A stretch of 13,060 bases of DNA, taken from positions 1 through 13,060 of the forward strand of contig JAGWRY010000097.1 of the NCBI GenBank assembly GCA_028869495.1. The letters are read 5' to 3'. Below are positions 5,676 to 12,483 of the stretch, one piece after another. This stretch comes from Elusimicrobiota bacterium (GTDB lineage Bacteria; Elusimicrobiota; Elusimicrobia; UBA1565; UBA9628). The stretch's first letter is position 1, and every line of letters begins with the position of its first letter. The translations under genes were made by a program, and so were the position numbers. Under the pieces are notes generated by a model. The model had not been told where the DNA came from, did not search any database, and was given only the letters and a program-made list of their open reading frames with translations.

Positions 5676-7582
5676 CTCTTGGCGACGGGACGCGCCTGGG
5701 CGGCGCGCAGGGCGTCGGCGGCCGCGACGGGGTCGACGACCAGGAAGGTCTGGCTGAGCGGGACGTCGGGCGGGAGCGTGCTGATGTCCATCGGCGCGGC
5801 GCTCGAGCGCAGGGCGTCCTTGATGCGCAGGGCCGCCGCGACGGGGCCCGGGGCCGGGTCGTAGTCGGCGGCCTGCTTGAGGAGCGCGACGATCCCGTTC
5901 AGCGCGGGGGTCGCCATCGAGGTGCCGCTCATCGTCCCGTAGCCGCCGCCGGGCAGAGTCGAGCGGATGTTCTGCCCCGGCGTCATGAAGACGTCCTTGA
6001 TCACGTACTTCATCCTCCGCGGGTCGTAGTTCAGGCCGAACGACGAGTAGTCGGACATGCGCCCGTCGACGTTCAGGCTGCCGGCGGTCAGCGCGCCGGG
6101 GGCGTCGGACGGGCTCTCGACGCTCTGGTCGCCGCGCTCGTTGCCGGCGGCGACCGCGAAGATGATCCCCTGCCGCGCGTAATGATCGACGACGCGGGCC
6201 AGCGGGTCGCTGGGCGGAGCCTGGCCGCCGAGGCTCAGGTTGATGATCTGGTTGCCGTCGGCGACGGCCTTGCGGATCGCGGCGATGATGATGCCGTCGT
6301 CGTCCTGGGCGAGCTTCGGGTTGGCGGTCGAGCCGTCGTCGTTGACGAGCGCCGCGTAGCTGCGGATCTGAGCGTCGGGGGCCAGCGCGTGGATGATGCC
6401 CGCCACATGCGTGCCGTGCGGGCCGACGGCGGCCGCGCCGCGGTCGGTCGTGAAGTTCTGCCGGCTCTTGACCGCGCCGTCGAGCTCCGGGTGCGGCGCG
6501 ACGCCCTGGTCGACGATCGCGACCTTGACGCCCCGGCCGGTCAGGCCCTGCCGCCACAGGTTCTGCACGCCGAGGCGCCAGACGAGCTCTCCCATCGGGA
6601 AGGACTCGATCAGGTTCCTCTGCTGGTCGGGCGTCAGCGGGCGGCCGTTGACGCGGTCGAGGGCGCTGAGCACCGCGGGCAGGCTGGAGGAGAGCGAGAC
6701 CGGCGCGGGCCTCGCCGCGGCCGCCTTCGCCGGCGGCGCCTTGGCCGCGCCGTCCGGCGGCGGCGGGACCAGGACCTTGTCGGTCTCGTAGCGCTGGGTC
6801 CCGACCTGCCGCAGGGCCGCCAGCGCCCGCTCGTCCTGGCCGCGGACGGCGGCGTCGGCGCGCGCGGACGGCGTCTTCAGGTCCGCCTCGAGCAGGCCCC
6901 GGTACTTGGCGAGCGTCCTGCCGACGTCCGGGTACGGGCGCAGGGCCAGCGCCTTCTCGCCGGGCTTGACCGGCGCGGCGAGGAAGGCGTCGACGAGGCG
7001 GATCTCGTCGGCGGCGACGTCCGGCGCCTGGTGCGAGAAGGCCTGGGCGTACGCGTCGTCGAAGCGCGCGAGGGCCTCGGCCAGGCGTTCGTCGCTCAGG
7101 CGCGCGAGCGCGCCCGGGTCCGTCACGTAGAAGCGGTAGAGCATCAGGCCCGGGTAGGTCGCCGAGCCGTCGGGGTTGAGCAGGGACTTGCCGTCGAACT
7201 CCGGCGGCAGGCCCCAGCGCGCGAGCGTCGCCCCGGCGGACTTCGGGTCGAAGCGCGCGACCGCGGCGAAGTCGGCCAGGCCGTCCAGGATCCGGCCGAG
7301 CTTGGACGCCTCGACCGGCTCCTGCGCGACGGCGTAGTCGAGGCGCCCTCCGATCCAGACGAAGCCCGCGTTCTTGAGGAGGGCGGCCGGGACCCGGCGC
7401 GCGTCCTTCGCGTCGCGGCGCGACAGCGCGCCGTCGGCGGCGGCCTTCCAGCCCAGGCCCGCGAGCTCGCCTTGGAAGGCGGCGGAGACCGTCACGGGTC
7501 CGGCGGGCGGGACGCCCGCCGCGCGGGCGCGCGCGCCGGCGAGCAGGGAAACGAGAAGGAGCGGCAGGAGAAGGGGTTTCAT
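5672..7582 (-). CDS. Secreted subtilisin-like serine protease (S8 family)
   Basis: This 636-residue protein starts with a Sec signal peptide (MKPLLLPLLLVSLLAGARARA, about 1-22). Next is a long N-terminal region of about 250 residues with no recognised domain, then a Pro/Ala-rich linker near 273-297. The subtilisin catalytic domain follows. Its triad is Asp358 (VAIVDQGVAPHPELDG), His389 (GPHGTHVAG) and Ser555 (GTMSGTSMATPA), with the oxyanion Asn481 in AVAAGNERG. All catalytic residues are present, so it should be active outside the cytoplasm. The ATG at 7582 is preferred over a longer frame from 7717 because the signal peptide starts there and GAGGAG lies 6 bases upstream. The extra upstream codons also overlap the promoters and operator. 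It is translationally coupled to the membrane protein downstream and divergent from hrcA. Confidence 0.92.
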   Translation of the reverse strand: MKPLLLPLLLVSLLAGARARAAGVPPAGPVTVSAAFQGELAGLGWKAAADGALSRRDAKDARRVPAALLKNAGFVWIGGRLDYAVAQEPVEASKLGRILDGLADFAAVARFDPKSAGATLARWGLPPEFDGKSLLNPDGSATYPGLMLYRFYVTDPGALARLSDERLAEALARFDDAYAQAFSHQAPDVAADEIRLVDAFLAAPVKPGEKALALRPYPDVGRTLAKYRGLLEADLKTPSARADAAVRGQDERALAALRQVGTQRYETDKVLVPPPPDGAAKAPPAKAAAARPAPVSLSSSLPAVLSALDRVNGRPLTPDQQRNLIESFPMGELVWRLGVQNLWRQGLTGRGVKVAIVDQGVAPHPELDGAVKSRQNFTTDRGAAAVGPHGTHVAGIIHALAPDAQIRSYAALVNDDGSTANPKLAQDDDGIIIAAIRKAVADGNQIINLSLGGQAPPSDPLARVVDHYARQGIIFAVAAGNERGDQSVESPSDAPGALTAGSLNVDGRMSDYSSFGLNYDPRRMKYVIKDVFMTPGQNIRSTLPGGGYGTMSGTSMATPALNGIVALLKQAADYDPAPGPVAAALRIKDALRSSAAPMDISTLPPDVPLSQTFLVVDPVAAADALRAAQARPVAKR

Positions 7583-7608
7583 GGGGGGCTCCTCGCCGTC
7601 GACGCGAT

Positions 7609-7638
7609 AGGGTAGCCCCGGACGGAGTTTTCTGTCAA
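7609..7638 (-). promoter_or_regulatory. Candidate promoter of the subtilase gene
   Basis: The minus strand reads a perfect -35 TTGACA (7638-7633), 18 bases, then TACCCT (7614-7609). Transcription would start near 7602, leaving a leader of about 20 bases that carries the GAGGAG Shine-Dalgarno. It is divergent from, and about 35 bp away from, the hrcA -35 box. Confidence 0.6.
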
Positions 7639-7652
7639 GGGCTTGCTGAAAA

Positions 7653-7679
7653 TGAGCAGTCGAAACAGGGGATTGACAA
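7653..7679. promoter_or_regulatory. Second, degenerate CIRCE-like operator overlapping -35
   Basis: TGAGCAGTC (7653-7661), nine bases, then GATTGACAA (7671-7679). The left arm matches the ideal arm TTAGCAGTC (mirror image of the downstream operator's right arm) in 8 of 9 positions, and the right arm matches GACTGCTAA in 6 of 9. The right arm includes the hrcA -35 box (7673-7678), so a repressor bound here would cover it. It also lies 14 bp upstream of the subtilase -35. Confidence 0.4.
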
Positions 7680-7701
7680 TTTTGGAGCCTGTTGCTATAA
7701 T
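7673..7701 (+). promoter_or_regulatory. Consensus sigma-70 promoter of the hrcA operon
   Basis: TTGACA (7673-7678), exactly 17 bases, then TATAAT (7696-7701). This is a perfect match to the housekeeping promoter in both boxes and spacing. Transcription should start near 7708, inside the operator, giving a leader of about 48 bases before the hrcA ATG. Confidence 0.93.
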
Positions 7702-7728
7702 CTGGCAGTCGCATCAAACGACTGCTAA
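7702..7728. promoter_or_regulatory. CIRCE operator, the HrcA binding site
   Basis: CTGGCAGTC (7702-7710), exactly nine bases, then GACTGCTAA (7720-7728). This has the 9-9-9 structure of CIRCE, the inverted repeat bound by HrcA. It differs from the consensus arms (TTAGCACTC and GAGTGCTAA) by a matching C/G exchange in both arms plus two left-arm changes. It starts one base after the -10 box and covers the start point, so repression by blocking polymerase is expected, with release when HrcA is inactivated by heat. Confidence 0.88.
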
Positions 7729-7755
7729 TATAAGGACGAGAACGCGTCCGAATCC

Positions 7756-8844
7756 ATGAGACAGCTGAAGCCCGAGGTCGTCGAACAGCGCAAGCGCCAC
7801 CTCCTCCAGTGGATCGTCCACTACTACATCCGCACGTCCAAGCCCGTCTCGTCGGGCCTGATCGCGGAGGAGGCGGGCCTCGACCTGTCGAGCGCGACGA
7901 TCCGCAACATCCTGACTGAGCTCGAGAACGAGGGCTACCTCGCCCAGCCGCACACCTCGGCCGGCCGCGAGCCGACCGACAAGGGCTACCGCTTCTTCGT
8001 CGACTACCTGTCCGACGTCCAGCGCCTGGCCGCAGGCGAGCGCGAGCGCATCGAGGAGCAGTACCGCCGGCGCATCGGGGAGCTCGACACCTTGCTGGTC
8101 GAGACGTCGCGCCTGCTGTCGCGGGTGTCCCAGAACGCGGGCGTCGTCCTGTCGCCGACCGCCAAGAAGCAGAGCGTCAAGCGCCTGGAGCTGATCGGCC
8201 TGGGCGGGCGCAACGTCCTGTGCGTCGTCGCGACCGACGCGGGCCTGGTCCGCCACTGGCCGATGGCCCTGGCCTTCACGCCGACGCCGCGCCAGCTGAC
8301 GGCGCTGAACAACTTCCTCAACGAACAGGTCAAGGGCGTGCCGGTCGAGCGCGTGAAGGCGCAGGTGACGGCCAAGCTCGGCGAGATCGAGCGCGAGTTC
8401 CGCGAGTTCGCGGACCTGGCCGGCGAGCTCGCGCGCGAGGTCGGCGCGATCGTCTCGCCCGAGTCGCTCTACATCGAGGGCGCCGACAACATCCTGTCGC
8501 AGGCCGAGCAGTTCGGCGACATCAAGGAAGTCCAGTCGCTGATGCGCGTGATCGGCGAGAAGGAGCGCCTGGCCGAGGTCCTCGAGCGCGAGATCCGCGA
8601 GTCGGGGACCGAGAACCTGCCCGCGCGCGTGCGCGTGCGCATCGGCGAGGAGGCGGGCCTGCCGGAGCTGAAGGCGGCCAGCCTGGTCACCCACGTCTAC
8701 CGGCACGGCGACCGCGTCGTCGGGGTGCTGGGGATCCTCGGCTCCAAGCGCATGGAGTACTCGCGCATGATGGGCCTGGTCGACTACGTCGGCCGGCTCG
8801 TCGAGGCGCGCCTCAGCGAATGGGACGAGGAGGAGGGGCGATGA
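7756..8844 (+). CDS. hrcA: Heat-inducible transcription repressor HrcA
   Basis: This 362-residue protein is full length for HrcA, the cytoplasmic dimeric repressor of class I heat-shock genes. The N-terminal winged helix covers about residues 5-80. SSATIRNILTELENEGYLAQ (45-64) followed by PHTSAGREPTDKGYRFFVDYL is the family hallmark. The central GAF-like and inserted dimerisation parts follow, including the conserved stretch LYIEGADNIL. HrcA typically needs GroEL to fold, which couples repression to chaperone supply. The ATG at 7756 is the only start available after an in-frame TAA at 7726. It has no strong Shine-Dalgarno: AAGGACG lies about 18 bases upstream inside a small GGACG/CGTCC hairpin, so translation may be inefficient. 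It overlaps grpE by ATGA and heads the operon under its own operator. Confidence 0.96.
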   Translation: MRQLKPEVVEQRKRHLLQWIVHYYIRTSKPVSSGLIAEEAGLDLSSATIRNILTELENEGYLAQPHTSAGREPTDKGYRFFVDYLSDVQRLAAGERERIEEQYRRRIGELDTLLVETSRLLSRVSQNAGVVLSPTAKKQSVKRLELIGLGGRNVLCVVATDAGLVRHWPMALAFTPTPRQLTALNNFLNEQVKGVPVERVKAQVTAKLGEIEREFREFADLAGELAREVGAIVSPESLYIEGADNILSQAEQFGDIKEVQSLMRVIGEKERLAEVLEREIRESGTENLPARVRVRIGEEAGLPELKAASLVTHVYRHGDRVVGVLGILGSKRMEYSRMMGLVDYVGRLVEARLSEWDEEEGR

Positions 8845-9335
8845 GCGACGACGCGAAGACCCCCGAGGCGGCGCCCGAGACCGCGAAGGCCGACGCGCGG
8901 GCCGCGGCCGAACCCGACTACTACGGCCAGCTGCTGCGGCTGAAGGCCGAGTTCGAGAACTACCGCAAGCGCGTGGACCGCGAGAAGCCGGAGTGGGCGA
9001 AGATGGGCCGGGCCGGGGTGCTGGCCAAGCTCCTGCCCCTGCACGACCTGCTCCAGCACGCGCATCAGGAGGTCCTCGCCGGGCACGCGGACTCGCCGCT
9101 GGCCAAGGGCATGGACGCGATCTTCCGCGAGTTCGAGAAGATCTTCAAAGAGGAAGGCGTGACGCGGGTGGACCCGGCCGGCAAGGCCTTCGACCCGAAC
9201 TACCACGAGGCCTTCGGCTTCGCGGACAAGCCGGGCGTCGAGGAGGGCGCGGTGGCCGAGACATTGCAGTCCGGCTTCCTGCTCGGCGACAAGGTCCTGC
9301 GCACCGCGAAGGTCCGCCTGCAGAAGAAGAGTTAA
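8841..9335 (+). CDS. grpE: Nucleotide exchange factor GrpE
   Basis: This 164-residue protein is the DnaK co-chaperone that drives ADP release and substrate discharge. An acidic, Ala-rich disordered tail (1-25) is followed by the long dimerising helix (YYGQLLRLKAEFENYRKRVDRE). A helical bundle and the C-terminal beta wing that touches the DnaK ATPase domain come next. The wing includes FDPNYHEAFGF and the final GFLLGDKVLRTAKVRLQKKS, the usual ending G-Y/F-x-L-x-x-x-V-L-R-x-A-K-V. It is shorter than E. coli GrpE (197 residues) because of the short N-terminus. The ATG overlaps the hrcA stop (ATGA) and has GAGGAGGGG just upstream, so it is strongly translated and coupled. The TAA stop lies at the left edge of a short repeat-like insertion before dnaK. 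Confidence 0.95.
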   Translation: MSDDAKTPEAAPETAKADARAAAEPDYYGQLLRLKAEFENYRKRVDREKPEWAKMGRAGVLAKLLPLHDLLQHAHQEVLAGHADSPLAKGMDAIFREFEKIFKEEGVTRVDPAGKAFDPNYHEAFGFADKPGVEEGAVAETLQSGFLLGDKVLRTAKVRLQKKS

Positions 9336-9363
9336 CAAAGGGGTCAGGCACGGATTTAACAAA
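9332..9363. repeat. Short repeat-like element between grpE and dnaK
   Basis: TTAACAAA occurs at 9332-9339 and again at 9356-9363 as a direct repeat. The segment can also be read as GTTAA...TTAAC flanking an inverted pair. Between the copies lies GGGGTCAGGCACGGAT. From memory, this AT-bounded GTGCCTGACCCC-type word recurs as a dispersed element in unrelated bacterial genomes, often near REP-associated tyrosine transposases; I could not check this here. The left copy overlaps the grpE stop codon. Confidence 0.5.
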
Positions 9364-9390
9364 ACGAGCCGGAAATAATTTGGAGGGTAT

Positions 9391-11241
9391 ATGAGCAAGA
9401 TCATCGGAATCGACCTGGGAACTTCGAACACCGCCGCGGCGGTGATGGAGGGCGGCAAGCCCACCATCATCCCGTCGGCCGAAGGGACGAGCATCGGGGG
9501 CAAGGCCTTCCCGTCGTACGTCGCCTTCGCCAAGGACGGGCAGCTGCTCGTCGGCGAGCCGGCGCGGCGCCAGGCCGTCGCCAACCCCGAGGGCACCTTC
9601 ATGGCCTTCAAGCGCAAGATGGGCACGGACTTCAAGTTCAAGTCCCCGGACGGCAAGGAGTACACGCCGCAGCAGCTGTCGGCGTTCCTCCTGCAGAAGG
9701 TCAAGCGCGACGCGGAGGCCTTCCTCGGCGACAAGGTCGAAAAGGCGGTCATCACCGTCCCCGCCTACTTCAACGACAACCAGCGCCAGGCGACGAAGGA
9801 CGCGGGCACCATCGCGGGCCTGGAGGTCGTGCGCATCGTCAACGAGCCGACCGCGGCCTGCCTCGCCTACGGCATCGACAAGAAGGGCAAGGACGAGAAG
9901 ATCATGGTCTTCGACCTGGGCGGCGGCACGCTCGACGTCACGATCATGGACTTCGGCGGCGGCGTCTTCGAGGTCGTCTCGACCTCCGGCGACACCCAGC
10001 TCGGCGGCACCGACATGGACAACGCGCTGCTCGACTTCGTGACGGCCGAGTTCAAGAAGGAGACCGGCGCCGACGTGCGCAAGGACCCGATGGCGGTCCA
10101 GCGCGTGCGCGAGGCCGTCGAGAAGGCGAAGATCGAGCTGTCGACGACTTTCGAGACCGACCTGAACCTGCCGTACCTGACGGCCGTCGACAACGCGCCG
10201 AAGCACCTGGCGATGAAGCTGACCCGCGCGAAGCTCGAGTCGCTGGTGGAGCCGATCGTCAAGCGCTGCAAGGCCTCGATCGAGCAGGCGCTGACCGACG
10301 CGAAGCTGAAGGCGTCCGACGTCACGAAGATCATCCTGGTCGGCGGCCCGACGCGCATGCCGATCGTGCAGAAGTTCGTCGAGGACTACGTCGGCAAGAA
10401 GGTCGAGCGCGGCGTCGACCCGATGGAGTGCGTCGCCTCCGGCGCGGCCGTGCAGGCCGCGGTCCTGACCGGCGAGGTCAAGGACGTGCTGCTCCTCGAC
10501 GTGACCCCGCTGACGCTGGGCATCGAGACCCTGGGCGGCGTGCTGACGCCGCTGATCGAGCGCAACACGACGATCCCGGTCGAGAAGTCGCAGGTGTTCT
10601 CGACCGCCGCGGACAACCAGCCCGCGGTCACCGTCCACGTCCTCCAGGGCGAGCGCCCGAAGGCCGCGGACAACGTCAGCCTCGGCAAGTTCGACCTCGA
10701 CGGCATCCCGCCGGCGCCGCGCGGCACCCCGCAGATCAAGGTGTCGTTCTCGATCGACGCCAACGGCATCCTGAGCGTCAAGGCCGAGGACCTGGGCACG
10801 AAGAAGGCCCAGCACATCACGATCAGCGCGTCGAGCAAGCTCGACAAGTCCGAGATCGAGAAGTACGTCAAGCAGGCCGAGCAGTTCGCCGAGGAGGACA
10901 AGAAGTTCAAGGAGAAGGTCGCGGCCAAGAACGAGGCCGACACGCTCCTGTTCTCCGCGGAGAAGGCGCTCAAGGAGCACGGCGACAAGGTCTCGGCCGA
11001 GGACCGGCAGAACATCGACCGCGGCGTCTCGGAGCTCAAAGAAGCGCTGAAGGGCGACGACGTCGACGCGATCAACAAGGCCAAGGAGACCCTGCTCAAG
11101 GCGTCGCACAAGCTCGCCGAGGAGATGTACAAGTCCGAGCAGGCGAAGGCCGGCGCGGGCGCGGATGCGGCCGGCGCCAAGCCGTCCGGCGACGGCGTCG
11201 TGGACGCCGAGGTCGTGGACGACGACAAGGATCCCAAGTAG
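9391..11241 (+). CDS. dnaK: Molecular chaperone DnaK (Hsp70)
   Basis: This 616-residue protein is the ATP-driven Hsp70 that binds exposed hydrophobic peptides. The ATPase domain shows GIDLGTSNTAAAV (6-18, phosphate 1), VITVPAYFNDNQRQATKDAG (120-139), IVNEPTAACLAYG (149-161), FDLGGGTLDVTI (174-185, phosphate 2) and ILVGGPTRMP (adenosine). The interdomain linker VLLLDVTPLTLGIE, the beta-sandwich peptide site and the helical lid follow. The C-terminus ends in an Ala/Gly-rich tail and VVDAEVVDDDKDPK, like the usual DAE(F)-E/D-V tail. The stretch GDTQLGGTDMDNAL departs from the E. coli wording (LGGEDFD) and recalls a divergent DnaK subgroup. GGAGG lies 6 bases before the ATG. It is the third gene of the hrcA operon and acts with GrpE and DnaJ. 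Confidence 0.98.
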   Translation: MSKIIGIDLGTSNTAAAVMEGGKPTIIPSAEGTSIGGKAFPSYVAFAKDGQLLVGEPARRQAVANPEGTFMAFKRKMGTDFKFKSPDGKEYTPQQLSAFLLQKVKRDAEAFLGDKVEKAVITVPAYFNDNQRQATKDAGTIAGLEVVRIVNEPTAACLAYGIDKKGKDEKIMVFDLGGGTLDVTIMDFGGGVFEVVSTSGDTQLGGTDMDNALLDFVTAEFKKETGADVRKDPMAVQRVREAVEKAKIELSTTFETDLNLPYLTAVDNAPKHLAMKLTRAKLESLVEPIVKRCKASIEQALTDAKLKASDVTKIILVGGPTRMPIVQKFVEDYVGKKVERGVDPMECVASGAAVQAAVLTGEVKDVLLLDVTPLTLGIETLGGVLTPLIERNTTIPVEKSQVFSTAADNQPAVTVHVLQGERPKAADNVSLGKFDLDGIPPAPRGTPQIKVSFSIDANGILSVKAEDLGTKKAQHITISASSKLDKSEIEKYVKQAEQFAEEDKKFKEKVAAKNEADTLLFSAEKALKEHGDKVSAEDRQNIDRGVSELKEALKGDDVDAINKAKETLLKASHKLAEEMYKSEQAKAGAGADAAGAKPSGDGVVDAEVVDDDKDPK

Positions 11242-11270
11242 GCCCGCGGGAGCGGTCCGGGTGAGGACGA

Positions 11271-12443
11271 ATGGCTGAGGACTACTACTCGCTTCTGGGC
11301 GTCGCGCGCAACGCGACCGACGCGGAGATCAAGTCCGCGTACCGGAAGCTGGCCATGAAGTACCACCCGGACCGCAACCCCGGGAACAAGGACGCCGAGG
11401 AGAAGTTCAAGAAGATCGGCGCGGCCTACGAGGCCCTGTCCGACGCGCAGAAGCGCAAGCTCTACGACCAGTTCGGCGAGGCCGGCGTCAACGCCGGCGC
11501 CGCCGGCGGCTTCGGCGGCGGGCCCGGAGGCTTCCAAGGCTTCGGCGGCGGGGCGGCCGGCTTCGGGCCGGGCGTCGACATCAACGACATCTTCGGCGAC
11601 GTCTTCGAGAGCTTCTTCGGCGGCCAGGCCGGCGGCGGCGGCGGCGGCCGCGGGCGCCGCGCGCACGGCGCCGACCTGAAGTACGAGGTCGAGATCGCGC
11701 TCGAGGACGCCTTCCGCGGGAGCACCCTCCCGCTGAAGTTCCCGCGCGCGCAGGCCTGCGAGACCTGCAAGGGCTCCGGCGCCAAGCCGGGCACGAAGCT
11801 CCGACGCTGCGCGCAGTGCCGCGGCTCGGGGCGGGTCCAGGTCTCGCAGGGCTTCTTCTCGATGACGCAGACCTGCCCGCGCTGCGGCGGCGAGGGGCAG
11901 TCGCCCGAGGAGCCGTGCCGCGACTGCCGCGGCCAGGGGCGCGTGCGCCGCGAGACGGAGATGAAGGTCAAGATCCCGCCGGGCATCTACGACGGCGCGA
12001 CCCTGCGCATCTCCGGCGAGGGCGAGGCCGCGCCGCACGGCGGATCCCCGGGCGACCTCTACGTCCACATCAAGGTCCGCCCGGACCCGCGCTTCGAGCG
12101 CCGCGAGGACGACCTGCACGTCGCGGGCGCCGTCGACATCGCGACCGCGGCGCTCGGCGGCCTCGTCGAGGTCCCGACGCTCGACGGCGAGCCGGTCAAG
12201 GTCAAGGTCCCGGCCGGCGTCCAGGGCGGCGCGACCTTCCGCGTGCGCGAGAAGGGGATGCCGAAGCTCCACGGCCGCGGCCGCGGCGACCTGCTGGTGA
12301 CCGTCCGCGTCGAGGTCCCGCGCGAGCTGACCGCGCGCCAGCGCGAGCTCCTCGAGGAGCTGCGCGCGAGCCTGGCCGGCGAGCCGCACGCCGCGAAGTC
12401 CGAGGGCGGCGGCGTCTTCCGCAAGATCTTCGGCGGGGATTGA
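11271..12443 (+). CDS. dnaJ: Chaperone DnaJ (type I Hsp40)
   Basis: This 390-residue protein has all domains of a type I Hsp40, which delivers clients to DnaK and triggers its ATP hydrolysis. The J domain (about 1-70) carries the essential His-Pro-Asp at 32-34. A Gly/Phe-rich region spans about 74-128. Four CxxCxGxG zinc-binding repeats follow, with cysteine pairs at 163/166, 180/183, 202/205 and 216/219, all intact. Two beta-barrel client-binding domains and a dimerisation tail complete the protein. The ATG at 11271 has GTGAGGACGA directly upstream, and the gap to dnaK is only 29 bp with no terminator, so it is co-transcribed with hrcA-grpE-dnaK. The product is cytoplasmic. Nothing appears truncated. 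Confidence 0.97.
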   Translation: MAEDYYSLLGVARNATDAEIKSAYRKLAMKYHPDRNPGNKDAEEKFKKIGAAYEALSDAQKRKLYDQFGEAGVNAGAAGGFGGGPGGFQGFGGGAAGFGPGVDINDIFGDVFESFFGGQAGGGGGGRGRRAHGADLKYEVEIALEDAFRGSTLPLKFPRAQACETCKGSGAKPGTKLRRCAQCRGSGRVQVSQGFFSMTQTCPRCGGEGQSPEEPCRDCRGQGRVRRETEMKVKIPPGIYDGATLRISGEGEAAPHGGSPGDLYVHIKVRPDPRFERREDDLHVAGAVDIATAALGGLVEVPTLDGEPVKVKVPAGVQGGATFRVREKGMPKLHGRGRGDLLVTVRVEVPRELTARQRELLEELRASLAGEPHAAKSEGGGVFRKIFGGD

Positions 12444-12468
12444 TCCCCCGCCCGCCGGCCTCCGTTTT
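12432..12468 (+). terminator. Possible weak terminator across the dnaJ stop
   Basis: GGCGGGG (12432-12438) pairs with CCCCGCC (12446-12452) around seven bases that contain the dnaJ TGA. A run of four T residues follows only 12 bases later (12465-12468). The geometry is not canonical, so read-through into rsmE is likely. Confidence 0.3.
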
Positions 12469-12471
12469 CTG

Positions 12472-12477
12472 TAGAAT
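12472..12477 (+). promoter_or_regulatory. -10 box of rsmE (leaderless start)
   Basis: TAGAAT, six bases (cggcgc), then the rsmE ATG. There is no Shine-Dalgarno sequence. The geometry is the same as for other genes in the window and suggests that rsmE has its own promoter besides read-through from the chaperone operon. Confidence 0.5.
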
Positions 12478-12483
12478 CGGCGC

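Noticed and set aside
7583..7717. Upstream extension of the subtilase frame to 7717
   Set aside because: It would overlap the hrcA promoter and CIRCE operator and bury the signal peptide. The ATG at 7582 has GAGGAG and a promoter at a fitting distance.
9145..11109. 654-residue minus-strand frame opposite dnaK
   Set aside because: It is a shadow of dnaK, with repetitive Arg/Leu/Asp/Val composition and no start signal or domain.
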